NCBI GenBank assembly: GCA_033239525.1
Contig: BSYO01000009.1
Span: 12,173,299 to 12,237,298 of the forward strand
Direction: 5' to 3'
DNA length: 64,000 bases
DNA from: Nepenthes gracilis
Taxonomy: Eukaryota; Streptophyta; Magnoliopsida; Caryophyllales; Nepenthaceae
The notes under the pieces were generated by a model. It saw nothing but the letters and a program-made list of their open reading frames with translations, did no database searches and was not told the DNA's origin. Positions 21,046 through 32,104 of this stretch are shown here, one piece after another. How positions within the stretch are numbered: position 1 is the stretch's first letter; every line of letters starts with the position of its first letter. A program made the translations under genes and the position numbers.

Positions 21046-24000
21046 AAGTCATAATGAGAAGCACTTTGGGTTATTTTTGGATAAATAATTAGCTGAATTT
21101 TTGGGTCTGATAAATACTGCCTTTGGTTGATAATAAAAAAATTTAAGTTTTGGAGGTTTGGATTTAAATTAGAAGGGTGAGTTGTAGATGTTTGGTTTTG
21201 GATTGGAAGGATGATCATCTTATCATGATGAGTCGTGTAGGCGACATAATATAGGGTTTGATATTGTAGTTGAATGAGAATTTTGTTTGGTCTCTGTAGA
21301 TATGAGAAGATTTTGTTAGATCTTACGATTTTGGAAGAGAAGTAGCAGCCTTGGGCGGTGTCGAACCAAAATTTCATGGAGTAGAAGGATATTTTGGTCA
21401 GTAGAGAAGATTGGCGTGATCTTACATAAGGATGGCACGTCTGCAAAGGAAGAAGTGATCGTTGTGTTCGATTGAAGAAATAAAGATTCTGCAAGATTGG
21501 AAGCTGCAGATAAGGAAAAAGTTCAAGTCAAATCAACTTGTTTCTCCTCGCTAGAAGACAAGACAATGAAGTGCAAGTCTGATTTTGTTGGCGGCAATGA
21601 TGTTGACCTTGTAGAAGTCTAAAGTTACAGTTAGAGTAAGAGAAAAACTGAAGATTGATCATTCCCTATCGTCACCGTGATCGGGTGGATAGTCGTCTCT
21701 GCAAATTTTTCATTGCCGAAGAACTGATGGACGAAGAGTTCGAGGTTCGATCTCCTGAGGCAATGCTCAGGAAAAGGTTGAAGAATCTGAAAGATTCATT
21801 GAAGTAGGATAGTAACTGAGGACTTTGAGATTCGATTTAGAAGCAGTCAGTGCCAGAAGCTAGACTGGGCCTTGTTGATCAAGCAGGAGTAGCTCAGGAG
21901 AAGCGTTTTCAGAAGAAATCAAAGTATTAGAGTCGGAGCTTGAAGGATGGATTTGTTCATCCTTCAAAGGATAAGTTAAAGGAAAGTCAGATAAAGTAAA
22001 GTCTTCTTCCTTGAAATTCAAGTTTGCAAGGTTTGCCTGCAAGTTTAGCGGGAAGAAGTTCGGGAGATGAGTTTACTTCGTTAAAAGTGGAGTTCGCTTC
22101 AAATTGCGGCCAATTTGAAGGATGGATCGTTCGAATTCCAGACGTCCAGATAGGAGTCCATACGGTTCTGGATGGAACATTTACAGTTACAGCTCATAAA
22201 GTTAGAGCCGAACTTTCATTCGTGGAAGGCTGTTTTGACAAGACCTTTCCATTCTGTATTTTGGGCTACGAGTCATTAGAGCTCCAAGGAAGGATCAGTC
22301 AGAAGGCTTAAGAGCTGATTTCGGCATTATGAGGAAGTCATCTATTGAAGGTGGGTGCTAAGCTTATTTGGCATATATGGTCACATCTGGGAGTCATTCT
22401 GTGATCATTGAAGATATTTTAATCATTTGCAAACTTGAAGATGTTCTTCCAGAGAATTCGACTAGATTGTTCCTAGATTAGAAGATCAAGTTTGTTCTTG
22501 GTGTTGTGCTTGGATCTGTGTCCATTTCGAAGGCTCCGTATGAGATAATTCTATCTAAGCTGAAGAAATTGAGACAGTAATTGCAAAATCTATTAAGAAG
22601 GTTTCGTTCGACTAATTGTCTTGGCGTGGAATATTTCAATGCTCTCTAGTGAATAAAGTTGGATCGATGAGTTTATGTTTAGATTATTTGGGAATTGGAT
22701 ATGTATCAGCTCTCAAGGATCGAGGATTCGTTAGATCTAATTAAAAAAATTTAGATTTTCTCTAAGGTCGAATTATGTTTGAGGTACCCCTAATTGAGGA
22801 TTTAGTCACGGATGTGCATAAGACAACTTTTAAGCCAATGTGTGGCCATTACAAATTTTGATGGTGCTTTTGCGTTGTCAAATATTTTATTGTCTTTTAT
22901 GGATTTAATCGATTGGACTTCTGATCGTGCTTGGTTTAGTTATGATGGCTGTGTCAATGATTTTCTAATTTATTAGAAGAATATTGAGAAATATGAGATC
23001 CGATTGGAAAGTTTGCTGTAGATTTCGAGAATATGTCATTTTAGTTCATATAATTCTTAGTGTGACATTTGAAGATTCGAAGAAGATAGAAGCAGTGGCG
23101 AATTTGAAAAGACCGTCTAAGGTCACGGGAGTATGGAATTTCTTAGATCTAGTTGGGGAGTATGGAGTTTCTTGGATCTAGTTGATTGTAATAGCAAATT
23201 TGTTAAAAGTTTCTCAATTATTTTAGTGTTTTGACACCCTTGGAATAGAAGTGATTAGTATTCAATTAAAGTGATGCTGATGAGGAAAGTTTTTGATAAT
23301 TGAAGAATAGATTGTCATCGGTGTCAGTTGTGACGATTCCTAATGGATCAAAGAGTTTGGCAGCGGTTTGTAATGCTCAGTAGCGTTCCATAATGCTCCT
23401 AAGAAAGATCTCGACATGTATGGATTTAGTATAGTCAGGCGCATTATCCAAAGAAAAGTCCAGGATGCGGCACCGTTTGGAGGATTTTTGTGTAAAGTGC
23501 TATGTCAAAGATGCCAGTGGGAAGACTAGGCCAGAAGAATTTCTCTTTGCTGCTAGAATTGGATTTTGAATGAAGTTCCTATCTACGGGAGAAGCTTTTG
23601 AGAAGATCAGGAATGGAGCCCTTTTGGATGAGCTATATTCAAGTTGAAAGCGATCGAGCAGGCAATCTTGGGTATTCTATTCCAGTTCCTTTCCTTTGGA
23701 TGTTTGAGAGAAGACATGTTCGCAAGAATTCTCTTGTTTGAGTATCGCTGATTGGATGAATGTTCGGAAGCAAATGAGGTTATTAACAGCTAATTGAGTT
23801 TGGATTTGTCCAAGTTTGAAGGGAACATTAAAGATTCTCCACCTTGCGGAATGAAGGGAGAATTTGATGGCAAGATTGATCATGCTCGAGGTCAGCAGGC
23901 AAAATATAAAGCATGAGGTCGTGGCTTGTGTTGCAAGGTATATCCGTGCTCAAAGATGAAGTCGAGCAGAAGAAGAAGCCTTGAGATTTGTGTTTAAGGA

Positions 24001-24637
24001 TGTCATTCCCGAGATTCATTGTTGGCATGTTGTCGAGATGAGAAAATTGTAAGATATTCTGATTCCGAAACTTCTGATTTTGATAGGAGGCAGACGATCA
24101 ATCAGAGTAGTGCAGCGGAAGTGTGTAGACTTTTGGCTATTTGTCACAAGATGTGGTTTGAGGGTTCAAGCAAGAGACCAAATTTACAGTTTGATTTGAA
24201 GTTCGATGTGGATGGTCAGATGTTTATGGAAACACCTTAAAGAGAAGAATTTTGAATTGGAGGTCGTCGAGTAATTTGAAGATAAAGTTTGTCAAAATCT
24301 TTCGGAGTGTTCGGTAGGTCGGAGTGGTGGTCTGCATATTGGCCTTATGTCTGAATTTGATGTATGGACAAGATATACCCAATGTGATTTGTATGAGAAA
24401 TATGTGAATGTGCTTGGATCGGAATCGTCATCTATTAACGAGAATTTGTGTTATGTTAAAGCTTCCTTTCGGATTGTGGAATGGAAACAATCTACTATTG
24501 AGGATCCGATTTTGGATGAATCACTCAATCGAGGAAGTGGTTTGAGAAGAGTGAAGATGGCATTGAAAGAATATACTCATTATATGATATTTGCGGTAAA
24601 TATTATGATGCGTAAATTTTGAGGCCGAAATTTTTAT
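21046..24637 (+). pseudogene. gag-pol remnant of element A
   Basis: No long frame remains. At about 22395-22560 the plus strand reads DVLPENSTRLFLD, a stop, then SVSISKAPYEIILSKLKKLRQ, the gypsy segment just before RT. At 22860-22980 there is ALSN..SFMDLIDWTSDRAWF, which parallels the RT palm, but the YxDD residues are not seen. At 23040-23160 is the RT thumb segment KKIEAVANLKRPSKVTGVWNFLDLVGEY. Near 24600-24640 there is a degraded C-terminus followed by the polypurine tract. Stops and shifts are everywhere, so no product is expected. Confidence 0.75.
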
Positions 24638-24650
24638 AAGGAGGGGAGAA

Positions 24651-27622
24651 TGTAATATCCCAAATTTTTATCTAAATTAATTTAATATTAACTGTGATTT
24701 TGAAAAAATTAGGTATGACGAAATTAACTAAATATTGAAAAACTTTGGACAACATTTGGATCAATCGGCCTGGCGCCCGAGGTGTGCTCACTTTATCGCC
24801 CAAATATTGATTCGGATTTTAGAATAAAAGAAAATTAAAATAAAAACGAAAAGAAAGAAAATAAAGAAGGATAAGGATTGGGAAATCAGAGAAGGAGAAT
24901 TCGGGGAGAGAGTGAAGGGGGGTTAGGGTTTCGGACGGTGGAGGTGAAAGAAGAGTGGGAAAAGAGGGAGGAAGGCGACCGTTCGACGACAGCCAGCAAC
25001 GGCAATGAGCAACGAGGGTGGCACTGTGCTGGTGGTTGTCGGTGGCTGAAAAGTTTGGCCAGTGGCGCTAATACGCGAAGAGAGGTCGAGAAGGCTAGTT
25101 GTGGTTGTTTGCGGCGGCGGTGTGCAGTGGTGCGATGATAGTCAGCAGCGGCTAATGGTGAGTCACCTGTGACCGTCAACGACCGTGGTCAAGCAGCGGA
25201 GTGGCAAAAGCTGCGAGAGAGAGAGAGAACGACAGCGAAGCCGTGCCAGGAGAGCCACGGCGGCAGTGTCGGCAAGGTGACGCCGGAGAGGGTTGGCGAC
25301 GACAGTGGCAGCACACCGATGACCGGCGACAGCCGTGGTGGTAGCGGCTTGCAGCAGAAGCTGCACAGAGAGGGGGAGCGTGGGCAGAGGCGCGGCAGCA
25401 CGCACGACGAAGAGAGAAAGGGTTGATTCTGGCACTTCGGGACATCTTTTCTTCTGATCTGTAAAGTATGAGGTCCAAACAAGTATCTGTAAACCCCTCT
25501 TTTGTCTGATTTCACATTTGATGTATTTTAGATACTGTTTAAAATTTTTACTAACATGCATAAATTTTCATACACCCATTTAATTTATTCTGGACATATA
25601 TGTGTAGTTTATTAGATTATTTTGGGGGCTTTAAATATGAATTTTATAATTTTAGGAATTTATTATTTTTCTAGAAGTTCAAAAAATTTATTGGATTCGG
25701 TATATATTTTTATTAGTGTGTGTAATAAAAATGTACACGAAACTTGTATTGGCCATACATTTTCATATACATGTGTCGAGTTGTGGTCACTACGTTTGGA
25801 TCAAGATTATTGGATTCGGCCAGCTCTCGCGGGGAGATTTATTTGAAAATCCCTTTCCACCGGCACGAAAGGCTTGGAGTGGTGACCCTTCCCATTTGGA
25901 TAATTTGACTTGACCTTAGAATATATTCAGATGTCCTAATATATCCGACAAGTTTGAGGAATGCATGCAAAGTTATGGGTGGTAAAATATAGTTAGCAAA
26001 CTTTTCTATGGGTATACAGTACATGGATTTTGCCCTAAAGTTACCGAAATTATGTGTAACCCTTCCTCAAGCTAGTCTTTAAATAATTAGAATTCAGATT
26101 TGGCACATAATTTGTATTTTTGCATTGATTGGTATTGGACTTTGATTTGGATATGGATTTTTAGACTTGGATTTGAGATTCATCAATTTTATCTAAAAAT
26201 GTAATTAGTATGTCTCGTACAAATGATTTTGATTATATGTTTTGATCCGGACCTTTGGAATATCTGTCGTGACACTGCTTCAGCTTCTATGCACACTATT
26301 AGATCATTCGGTTATCAAATTCTGTCCCAAATCACATGCTGATTGGGCCTTAGATTTGGACTTGACTCAGACTTGTATCGTACAAATGATTTTAAATATG
26401 TCTCGTACAAATGATTTTGATTATATGTTTTGATCCGGACCTTTGGAATATCTGTCGTGACACTGCTTCAGCTTCTATGCACGCTATTAGATCATTCGGT
26501 TATTAAATTCTGTCCCAAATCACATGCTGATTGGGCCTTAGATTTGGACTTGACTCAGACTTTAAATAATTAGAATTCAGATTTGGCACATAATTTGTAT
26601 TTTTGCATTGATTGGTATTGGACTTTGATTTGGATATGGATTTTTAGACTTGGATTTGAGATTCGTCAATTTTGTCTAAAAATGCACTTAGTATGTCTCG
26701 TACAAATGATTTTGATTATATGTTTTGATCCGGACCTTTGGAATATCTGTCGTGACACTGCTTCAGCTTCTATGCACGCTATTAGATCATTCGGTTATCA
26801 AGTTCTGTCCCAAATCACATGCTGATTGGGCCTTAGATTTGGACTTGCCTCAGACTCAAATTTAGACTCGGATCGACATCGGCTTTGGAATTGATCCAAA
26901 TCGCCTCTATTTTAGTTATGTGTTTATATATATATATATACGTCCCGACGATGACTATTTTTAAAATTTGGGTATTTGTTTGGATTTGTATATTTGATTT
27001 GAGTACGAGATTACCATTGGATTTTAAAATTTGGATCTTGAATTTCGGTTGAATTTATCTTATCGGTGATATGGATTTATTCTGTAATTTGATTGAATTT
27101 CATCCATTTGGCCTTCTCTCTAATTTATTGGATTTATTTAGTTAAAAATATGGTACTTGTTGGGAATTAGGCTCATTTTTCTATTTTGTCCCTTCAGAGT
27201 AGAAGGTTCGGATGTATTACAGGAGTTAGGACGTGATCCATCAGTCATCCGTCTGATTTGGTAAGTTTTAGTTTGTTATGGTTAAATTAAAAATTGATAT
27301 GATTATATTATGAAAATTGGCAAGGTATAGGCCCGTGGTTATATTTTGGAATCAATTGGGATATTTTATTCTGTCTGATTCATAATTTTAGTTAATCTAT
27401 TACCTCCCTTACGATGATTATTGAGTAGGTCGTATTTATATTATTTGTATGGTTGTCCGATAAGGTCTTGTGAGGATTTTAATTTTATTGAGTTGTATAT
27501 TTTGGTTTGTCACATCCGAGTTTTGTGATTTAGTATTATTTGTTTAAAATTATTTGTGATTTTAGATTTTAAAAATTATAATTAATTATTTAAATTAACC
27601 TATTTGGTCCGGGTTCGTGACA
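24651..27622 (+). repeat. 3' LTR of element A
   Basis: This is a 2,972-bp partner of 18501-21028. It carries the same GC-rich island (24945-25440) and telo-box (about 24920). Its extra ~440 bp comes from an internal triplication at 26210-26856. Confidence 0.9.
26210..26856 (+). repeat. triplicated ~163-bp segment in the 3' LTR of element A
   Basis: The segment starting TATGTCTCGTACAAATGATT and ending near ACTCAGAC occurs at about 26210-26372, 26398-26561 and 26692-26856 with very few differences. A longer block upstream of it (about 26070-26210) is also repeated at 26560-26692. The 5' LTR has a single copy (about 20100-20270). Confidence 0.9.
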
Positions 27623-27639
27623 TGATTTAAGCCCTCTCG

Positions 27640-28690
27640 CTGAAGTCATTGAACAAGGGGAGACTATATGGGGTGATACCCTGGTGGGTTACTTCTCAGG
27701 CAACCTGTTGCATTTCCATGCTACAAATCATATAGCTAGAAAGATCTGAGCCTATTTTGAATTGCAGCATGTGGCGGGTACTGATCAGAGCTTTTTCTTT
27801 TTCCGTTTTTCTTCCTATACAACGATGGATAAATGCCTTATGGGAGGCCTTTGGATCTTTACTAGTTTTCCTTTATTCCTGAAGAAGTGGAAATCGGGGA
27901 TGGTTCTCTCACAAGAGGAACACAAAACCTTTCCCATTTGGATTACATTGTCTAACAACCCTATGATATTTTGGACCCCCTTGGGCCTGAGTTGGCTAGC
28001 GAGTGCAGTGGGTAAGCCATTACAACTCGACCCTACTACGGAAAATATGGAGGTTGCTGCAGACGCCTCTCTGCCATCCATAGTGCGTGTAAGGCCTAGA
28101 TTCTCAACTATGCATTCCAATCAAGCATTCACTGAGATAAAAGTTGACTTCCAATGGAAGCCTTTCCGATGTGGTAAATGCAACCGGGTGGGACACTCTA
28201 AAACCCATTGCAAACCTGTTAAATCGTATCGCCCCTCGAGAAAATTTATGAAGGACTCCCATCCACGTACCACCAAAGGCAGGGGTAATTCAAATGGCCA
28301 AGTTACTATGAGTCCAGGGAAGGTAGATCCAGACCCCGTAAAGCTCCCCCTTTGTAAGCCCATGGGTGACTCTGGGATAGATAACGATGGCTTCCCAAGC
28401 AGTCATGCTGATGGCCCGAGATCAGGGACTCATATGTGGCTGGCGTCAAGTCCTACCATTTTTTGCTCTAACAAATTTGATGTGCTGCAAATAGAGAATG
28501 ATATCATTCAATTGTAGGATGTTACTCAGCCTAATTTAGGTGATCAGGAGGGAAACGAGTTAGATCCATATGCTGCCAATGGCTGCCGAAATGCAACTCA
28601 TCTATCTGCTGATGCAGACAGCCAACATTACCTGCCTAGTGGCCCCATGCATGCTTCAGCACTGGTTGAGGTAGTACATGAAATTTGATC
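27640..28690 (+). pseudogene. L1-like copy 1, DUF4283 and CCHC domain segment
   Basis: After element A the ORF1 reading resumes (EVIEQGETIWGDTLVGYF, LLHFHATNHIA), meets a stop, and continues from 27762 for 251 codons. It shows a DUF4283 domain (FFFFRFSSYTTMDKCLMGGLW, PIWITLSNNP, ASAVGKPLQLDPTT) and an intact zinc knuckle CGKCNRVGHSKTHC. The domain pair is the hallmark of plant L1 ORF1 proteins, which bind element RNA. A stop at 28515-28517 ends the frame, and the region after it stays partly open. Confidence 0.8.
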
Positions 28691-29520
28691 CTTGAGTGCG
28701 GAGCTCTCTTTCACTAGTGCAGGATTTTGTGCATTAACATCCAATTTTATCACAAAATTCTTATGTAAGTACTCTCAGGATGCTTCTTGGGCTCTTGTAG
28801 TTGAGCTTCAGTGCTTCAAGAAAGATGGAGCCGATTTTGTCAGCCAACGGGGTTCATTGGATGGAGTACAGGTGGTTGGGAACCGGATGCTCCTAGGAAG
28901 ATATAGGTTCAACCCACTTCGGGCAGCCAACAATTCTTAGATAGTAGTCCCATGACTGCTTCAGATCAGGTTGAGGAGGTAGTGGAAGATGATGATGATT
29001 TTTACGATCCAACACTTAATGCCCTCAAGATGTTGCTGGAGGCAAACGCCACTCAGACATATCTTGATTCTTTAACTCCAGAAGGAAGGTAAACTGTGCA
29101 TGATCTCATGGAAAAATGTTTGCTAGCTAAAATTGAAGAGGCGAGGATTGAGTTCAAATCTTCCTCTCCTCTGATTGTGGCGGATCAGGACAGTTTTTTA
29201 GGTGTATCATTTGAAGCCATCAGGATGTTAGTGATAGCTGCGACAACTCAACCATATATTACTTCTTTATCCTCTGATGGGAATAAGGTAGTTTTTGGTT
29301 TTCTGGATATTCTTTTAAAATCGAAGATTAAATTTTCAAATTGTAATTTTAGCTAATTGGGTGGATTAGTGGTGAGCCTTCATATAGTTGATGAATTTGC
29401 CACTGCAGTGAGCCTTCTTGGAACTCCTGTCTCCTCCAATTGCTCACGGAGGCTGTCTGACAGGAGAGTAAGTGATGCGTTTTCCAATCACGCTCAGGAA
29501 GAAGCGCATTAGGTAACCAC
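28690..29520 (+). pseudogene. L1-like copy 1, C-terminal unknown domain
   Basis: About 28950-29520 parallels residues 75-265 of the frame at 54012-54824 (SSPLIVADQDSFLGVSFEAIRML; TTQPYITSLSSDGNKVVFGFL; LSDRRVSDAFSNHAQE). Stops at about 29091, 29354 and 29510 break it. The domain is acidic and helical-looking. I do not recognise it. Confidence 0.7.
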
Positions 29521-31347
29521 TCATTTTCCTTCTGAGTAAGATGGAACCTGAAAGTAAACCAAGTCCCTGAAACATCAAAAATCTACTTCTAAGAACTTTA
29601 AGGGCTCCTTAGGCAAACGGATCAGCCGAAATACTGGCTAAGACAGGGAGTATCACAAGATTGGTGATTAGCGCAGTGTACTAATTAGCACTCGCTTCTT
29701 TAGGCTGTGGCAGTTGTTTTGTCCAAGATACTATCGTAGCTTTGTTTGGCTGTCTTTTGACGAGGTGTATGCTATGGGACGAGCTGCTTTTTGACCGAGG
29801 TTGTACTTTGTCCGGTATGGTGTGCTGCCGATTTAGTGTCCTGCTGATGTGGTTCTTTGCTCGTTATGGAAGCTATTTATTTGTTTTTTCTTTTTTGGTA
29901 AGTAAATTAAATTAAATTGAAAGAAAATACAAAATTTGTATTCTATCTCCAAGTGTTTTTCCGACTTGAAGATATAACAAAGACGTTGAGGCATACCCTG
30001 AGCAATATGAATATGTAAACAAATAGACATTACCAAGGAATAGTCATACAGTCAGCCTAGTCGGACAATCACCTACCAAAGACCCAACCCATAGGCCGGT
30101 ACAAAAGCTAGAAAAACTAAGTTACTAGTGACCCGAAGCCCGCGCCCCCCCATATGCAAACTTTGTGACCACGCATCCCTAATCCAATCCTGAGCATCTG
30201 GTTCATACCAAAGACTAGCAAAGAGAGTAAATCACCCTGTAGGAATTGTTCCAGACCACCTAACAACTCCTATCCCGAGCACCGAGCACCAAGGCTCAAA
30301 TCTGCACTTCGCTGAGGCATAACTCGTACCTGCCAGAAAATATATCCAGTAGGTCTTTTTTAAACCGCCAAAGGAGCCAAACAGGCAAAATACACCTAGT
30401 GCCAACCTCTACCAAAATCCAACTCGGTCAGCTGGTTGACCAGTCAAATGCCAACACCACTCCTCTTTTTTTGGGTACCTAAGATGGAGGATTGCCGGTT
30501 AAAATTTTGGGTACCGGCAAAATTACACCCAGCTCAAATTGTCAAATCGATCGGTTAGATAGTTTATTTTTTTCATTGAGCAGCGTAAGCTTCTTACCCG
30601 GTATGCTATTAGTTGTTTGGCCGGTATAGAGTATTGGCCAGTTTGGTGTACCTGTCGCGTTATGTCTTTTCCAAGAATGCTACATAATGCCGATTTGGAG
30701 AGAAAAAAACTAGATCGGTTTATGCCTTTGCTGGTATGCTGTATTTCTCGAAATGGTGGGTGTTGGAAGGTTGTACTTTGCCCAATTTGGTATTCTGCCA
30801 GTTTGTTGTCCTACTGATGTGGCTCATTTGCATGGTATGGATGATGTTTGTTTTTCATTGGGCAAAATGAGCTCTTTACTTGCTATGTTGTTAGTTGTTT
30901 GGCCGGTATAGAGTATTGGCTAGTTTGGTGGGCCTGCCGCGCTATGCTTTTTGCCAGAATGCTCCATAATGCCGACTTGGCACAAAAAAAAAAAAAAAAC
31001 TTGATCAGGTTATACCTTTGTTGGTATGGTGCTTTTCCCAGAATGGTTTTTCGGTTGGCTGAGAAGGCTGGAATGGTCTTCCCCGAATGGTTTGGTAGAT
31101 TTTGAAGGATTGGTCTTCGGTTGACAAATGTCCGAGGTTTGGCCCAAGGTTTTCACTTGTTAGGTTGCAGGCAAATCCGTGATTTAATGATTGCCATCTT
31201 GCTGTTAGTTTCCTATCGTAATTTTACTATGGTACTTAGGGAATGCCTTAACGTCTATATTTTAACTCCAAGTCGACAAAACACTTTGAGATAAAATATA
31301 GGTTTCTATAATTTTTTATTTTAATATACATTTACTTACCAAAAAAA
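29521..31347 (+). other. L1-like copy 1, non-coding GCCGGT-rich 3' region
   Basis: No gene is seen. The region holds repeated words (GCCGGTATAG, CCAGTTTGGTG, TGCCTTTGCTGGTATG) in roughly 280-bp units, an inverted L1 fragment (29891-30560), and an AT-rich end with ACCAAAAAAAA. Confidence 0.7.
29891..30560 (-). mobile_element. inverted 5'-truncated L1-like 3' end, copy 3
   Basis: Copy 2 reads GAAGCTATTTG...TTCATTGAGCA without interruption at 55973-56008, but copy 1 has about 670 extra bases here. The insert begins TTTTTTGGTAAGTAAA and soon reaches TCCGACTTGAAG, the reverse complement of the family's 3' end (CAAGTCGGCAAAA...TTACAAAAAA). It is therefore a third, truncated copy on the minus strand. 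The flanks (TATTTATTTGTTTTTTC and AGTTTATTTTTTTC) look like a short target duplication. Confidence 0.75.
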
Positions 31348-31982
31348 ATACTTTGATTTGAAATATAATTCGAGTATGAGACTAACCTCCTGACTTTCAA
31401 TATCAGATTTTTGAATTTGTATCTTTTATGTGTTTTGATTATGTTTATAAATCATCCCTCTGATTTAAGATACTACCGTTTATTATATAATATAAGTACT
31501 TACTAAATTTTAATCTTACGTTTTTATTTTTTATTTTTTTAGATTAGTAGATTTGGATGCATTGTAAAATTTTGGTCGTAATTTGATCACCGTTCATCTA
31601 TTTTGGTGAGTGTTATTATTTGGTTTGGTTTCATAGTGTGGGTTGTATTTTGAGTATTTAAGATTGGGGCAGATATAGCTCTATGATTATATGTTGAGAA
31701 CAGTTTTACCATTATATATATTGGGTTTTGTTGTTATGGTTAGTCTGTCACCACTCTTACGATATTATGGAACAAGTCATATGCATTATAATGTTCAAAT
31801 AGTTATCTGATGAGATTTTGTATGGGTCATTATTATTTTGATTATCACTTGGGTCATGTGAATATTTGTTTATCACGTCTGTATTTAAAATTTGTCTATT
31901 ATTATTATATTATTTTAGGATTTTAATTTCTATGAACTATAATTGTTAAACCTATTTTTGTTTGAATTCATAATCGAAAAAT

Positions 31983-32104
31983 TTTAACACAGAGTATCTA
32001 ACTCCTCGTTGGCTTATAGTGTGTCATATTATGCCCATAAATACTTTTTTTCCCGTGACACACTATACCTCCCCTTCTCTTAACAAAACCTTACTCCTAC
32101 ATGC
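31983..32104. other. spacer with a 12-bp inverted repeat
   Basis: TATAGTGTGTCA at 32015-32026 is the perfect reverse complement of TGACACACTATA at 32056-32067, with a 29-base loop. No gene is present. Confidence 0.5.

Larger units (their letters stand above)
18501..27622 (+). mobile_element. Ty3/gypsy element 'A' with long LTRs, decayed (Tekay/Del-like)
   Basis: The element is 9,122 bp on the plus strand. LTRs are 18501-21028 (2,528 bp) and 24651-27622 (2,972 bp), both starting TGT(T)AATATCC and ending TTCGTGACA. A primer-binding site complementary to initiator methionine tRNA (TGGTATCAGAGAA) starts at 21033, and a polypurine tract AAGGAGGGGAGAA (24638-24650) abuts the 3' LTR. Long LTRs, this primer site and the C-terminal remnant suggest the Tekay/Del lineage (inference). 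The internal 3.6 kb has no long frame, only RT-region remnants. The LTRs differ by roughly 10%, so the insertion is old. The flanks (TGGAT left, TGATT right) are not a clean duplication. It interrupts L1-like copy 1. Confidence 0.9.
17720..31347 (+). mobile_element. L1-like non-LTR element, copy 1, interrupted
   Basis: This is bounded by a 17-bp duplication (ATACTTCAATTTGAAAT at 17703-17719; ATACTTTGATTTGAAAT at 31348-31364, 15/17) and an A-rich 3' end (ACCAAAAAAAA at 31339-31348). Excluding gypsy element A (18501-27622), about 4.5 kb remains. It holds broken ORF1-type coding sequence (17829-18476, 27640-28690, 28940-29520) and then a long non-coding region rich in GCCGGTATGG and GCCGGTTTGG words. 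It aligns end to end with 52529-56766. No endonuclease or reverse transcriptase sequence was recognised. An inverted fragment of the same family sits at 29891-30560. Confidence 0.8.
15490..31982 (+). repeat. decayed long gypsy LTR 'D', split by an L1-like insertion
   Basis: LTR sequence at 15490-17719 resumes at 31348 and runs to about 31982, about 2,865 bp in all. Its start (TATAATGCCTAACTTCC) aligns with LTR C. It has a GA-rich tract at 15795-15845, two copies of the conserved block (about 16390-16530 and 17225-17350), and a 3' part (31500-31975) that parallels 20520-21028 of LTR A, including a 'gtttggatgcattgtaaa' block and a TTTGAATTCAT end. The two halves are joined by a shared 17-bp target duplication, which shows they were once contiguous. 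Confidence 0.65.

Noticed and set aside
18496..27627. A perfect target duplication for element A
   Set aside because: The flanks are TGGAT and TGATT, which do not match well enough to claim one.
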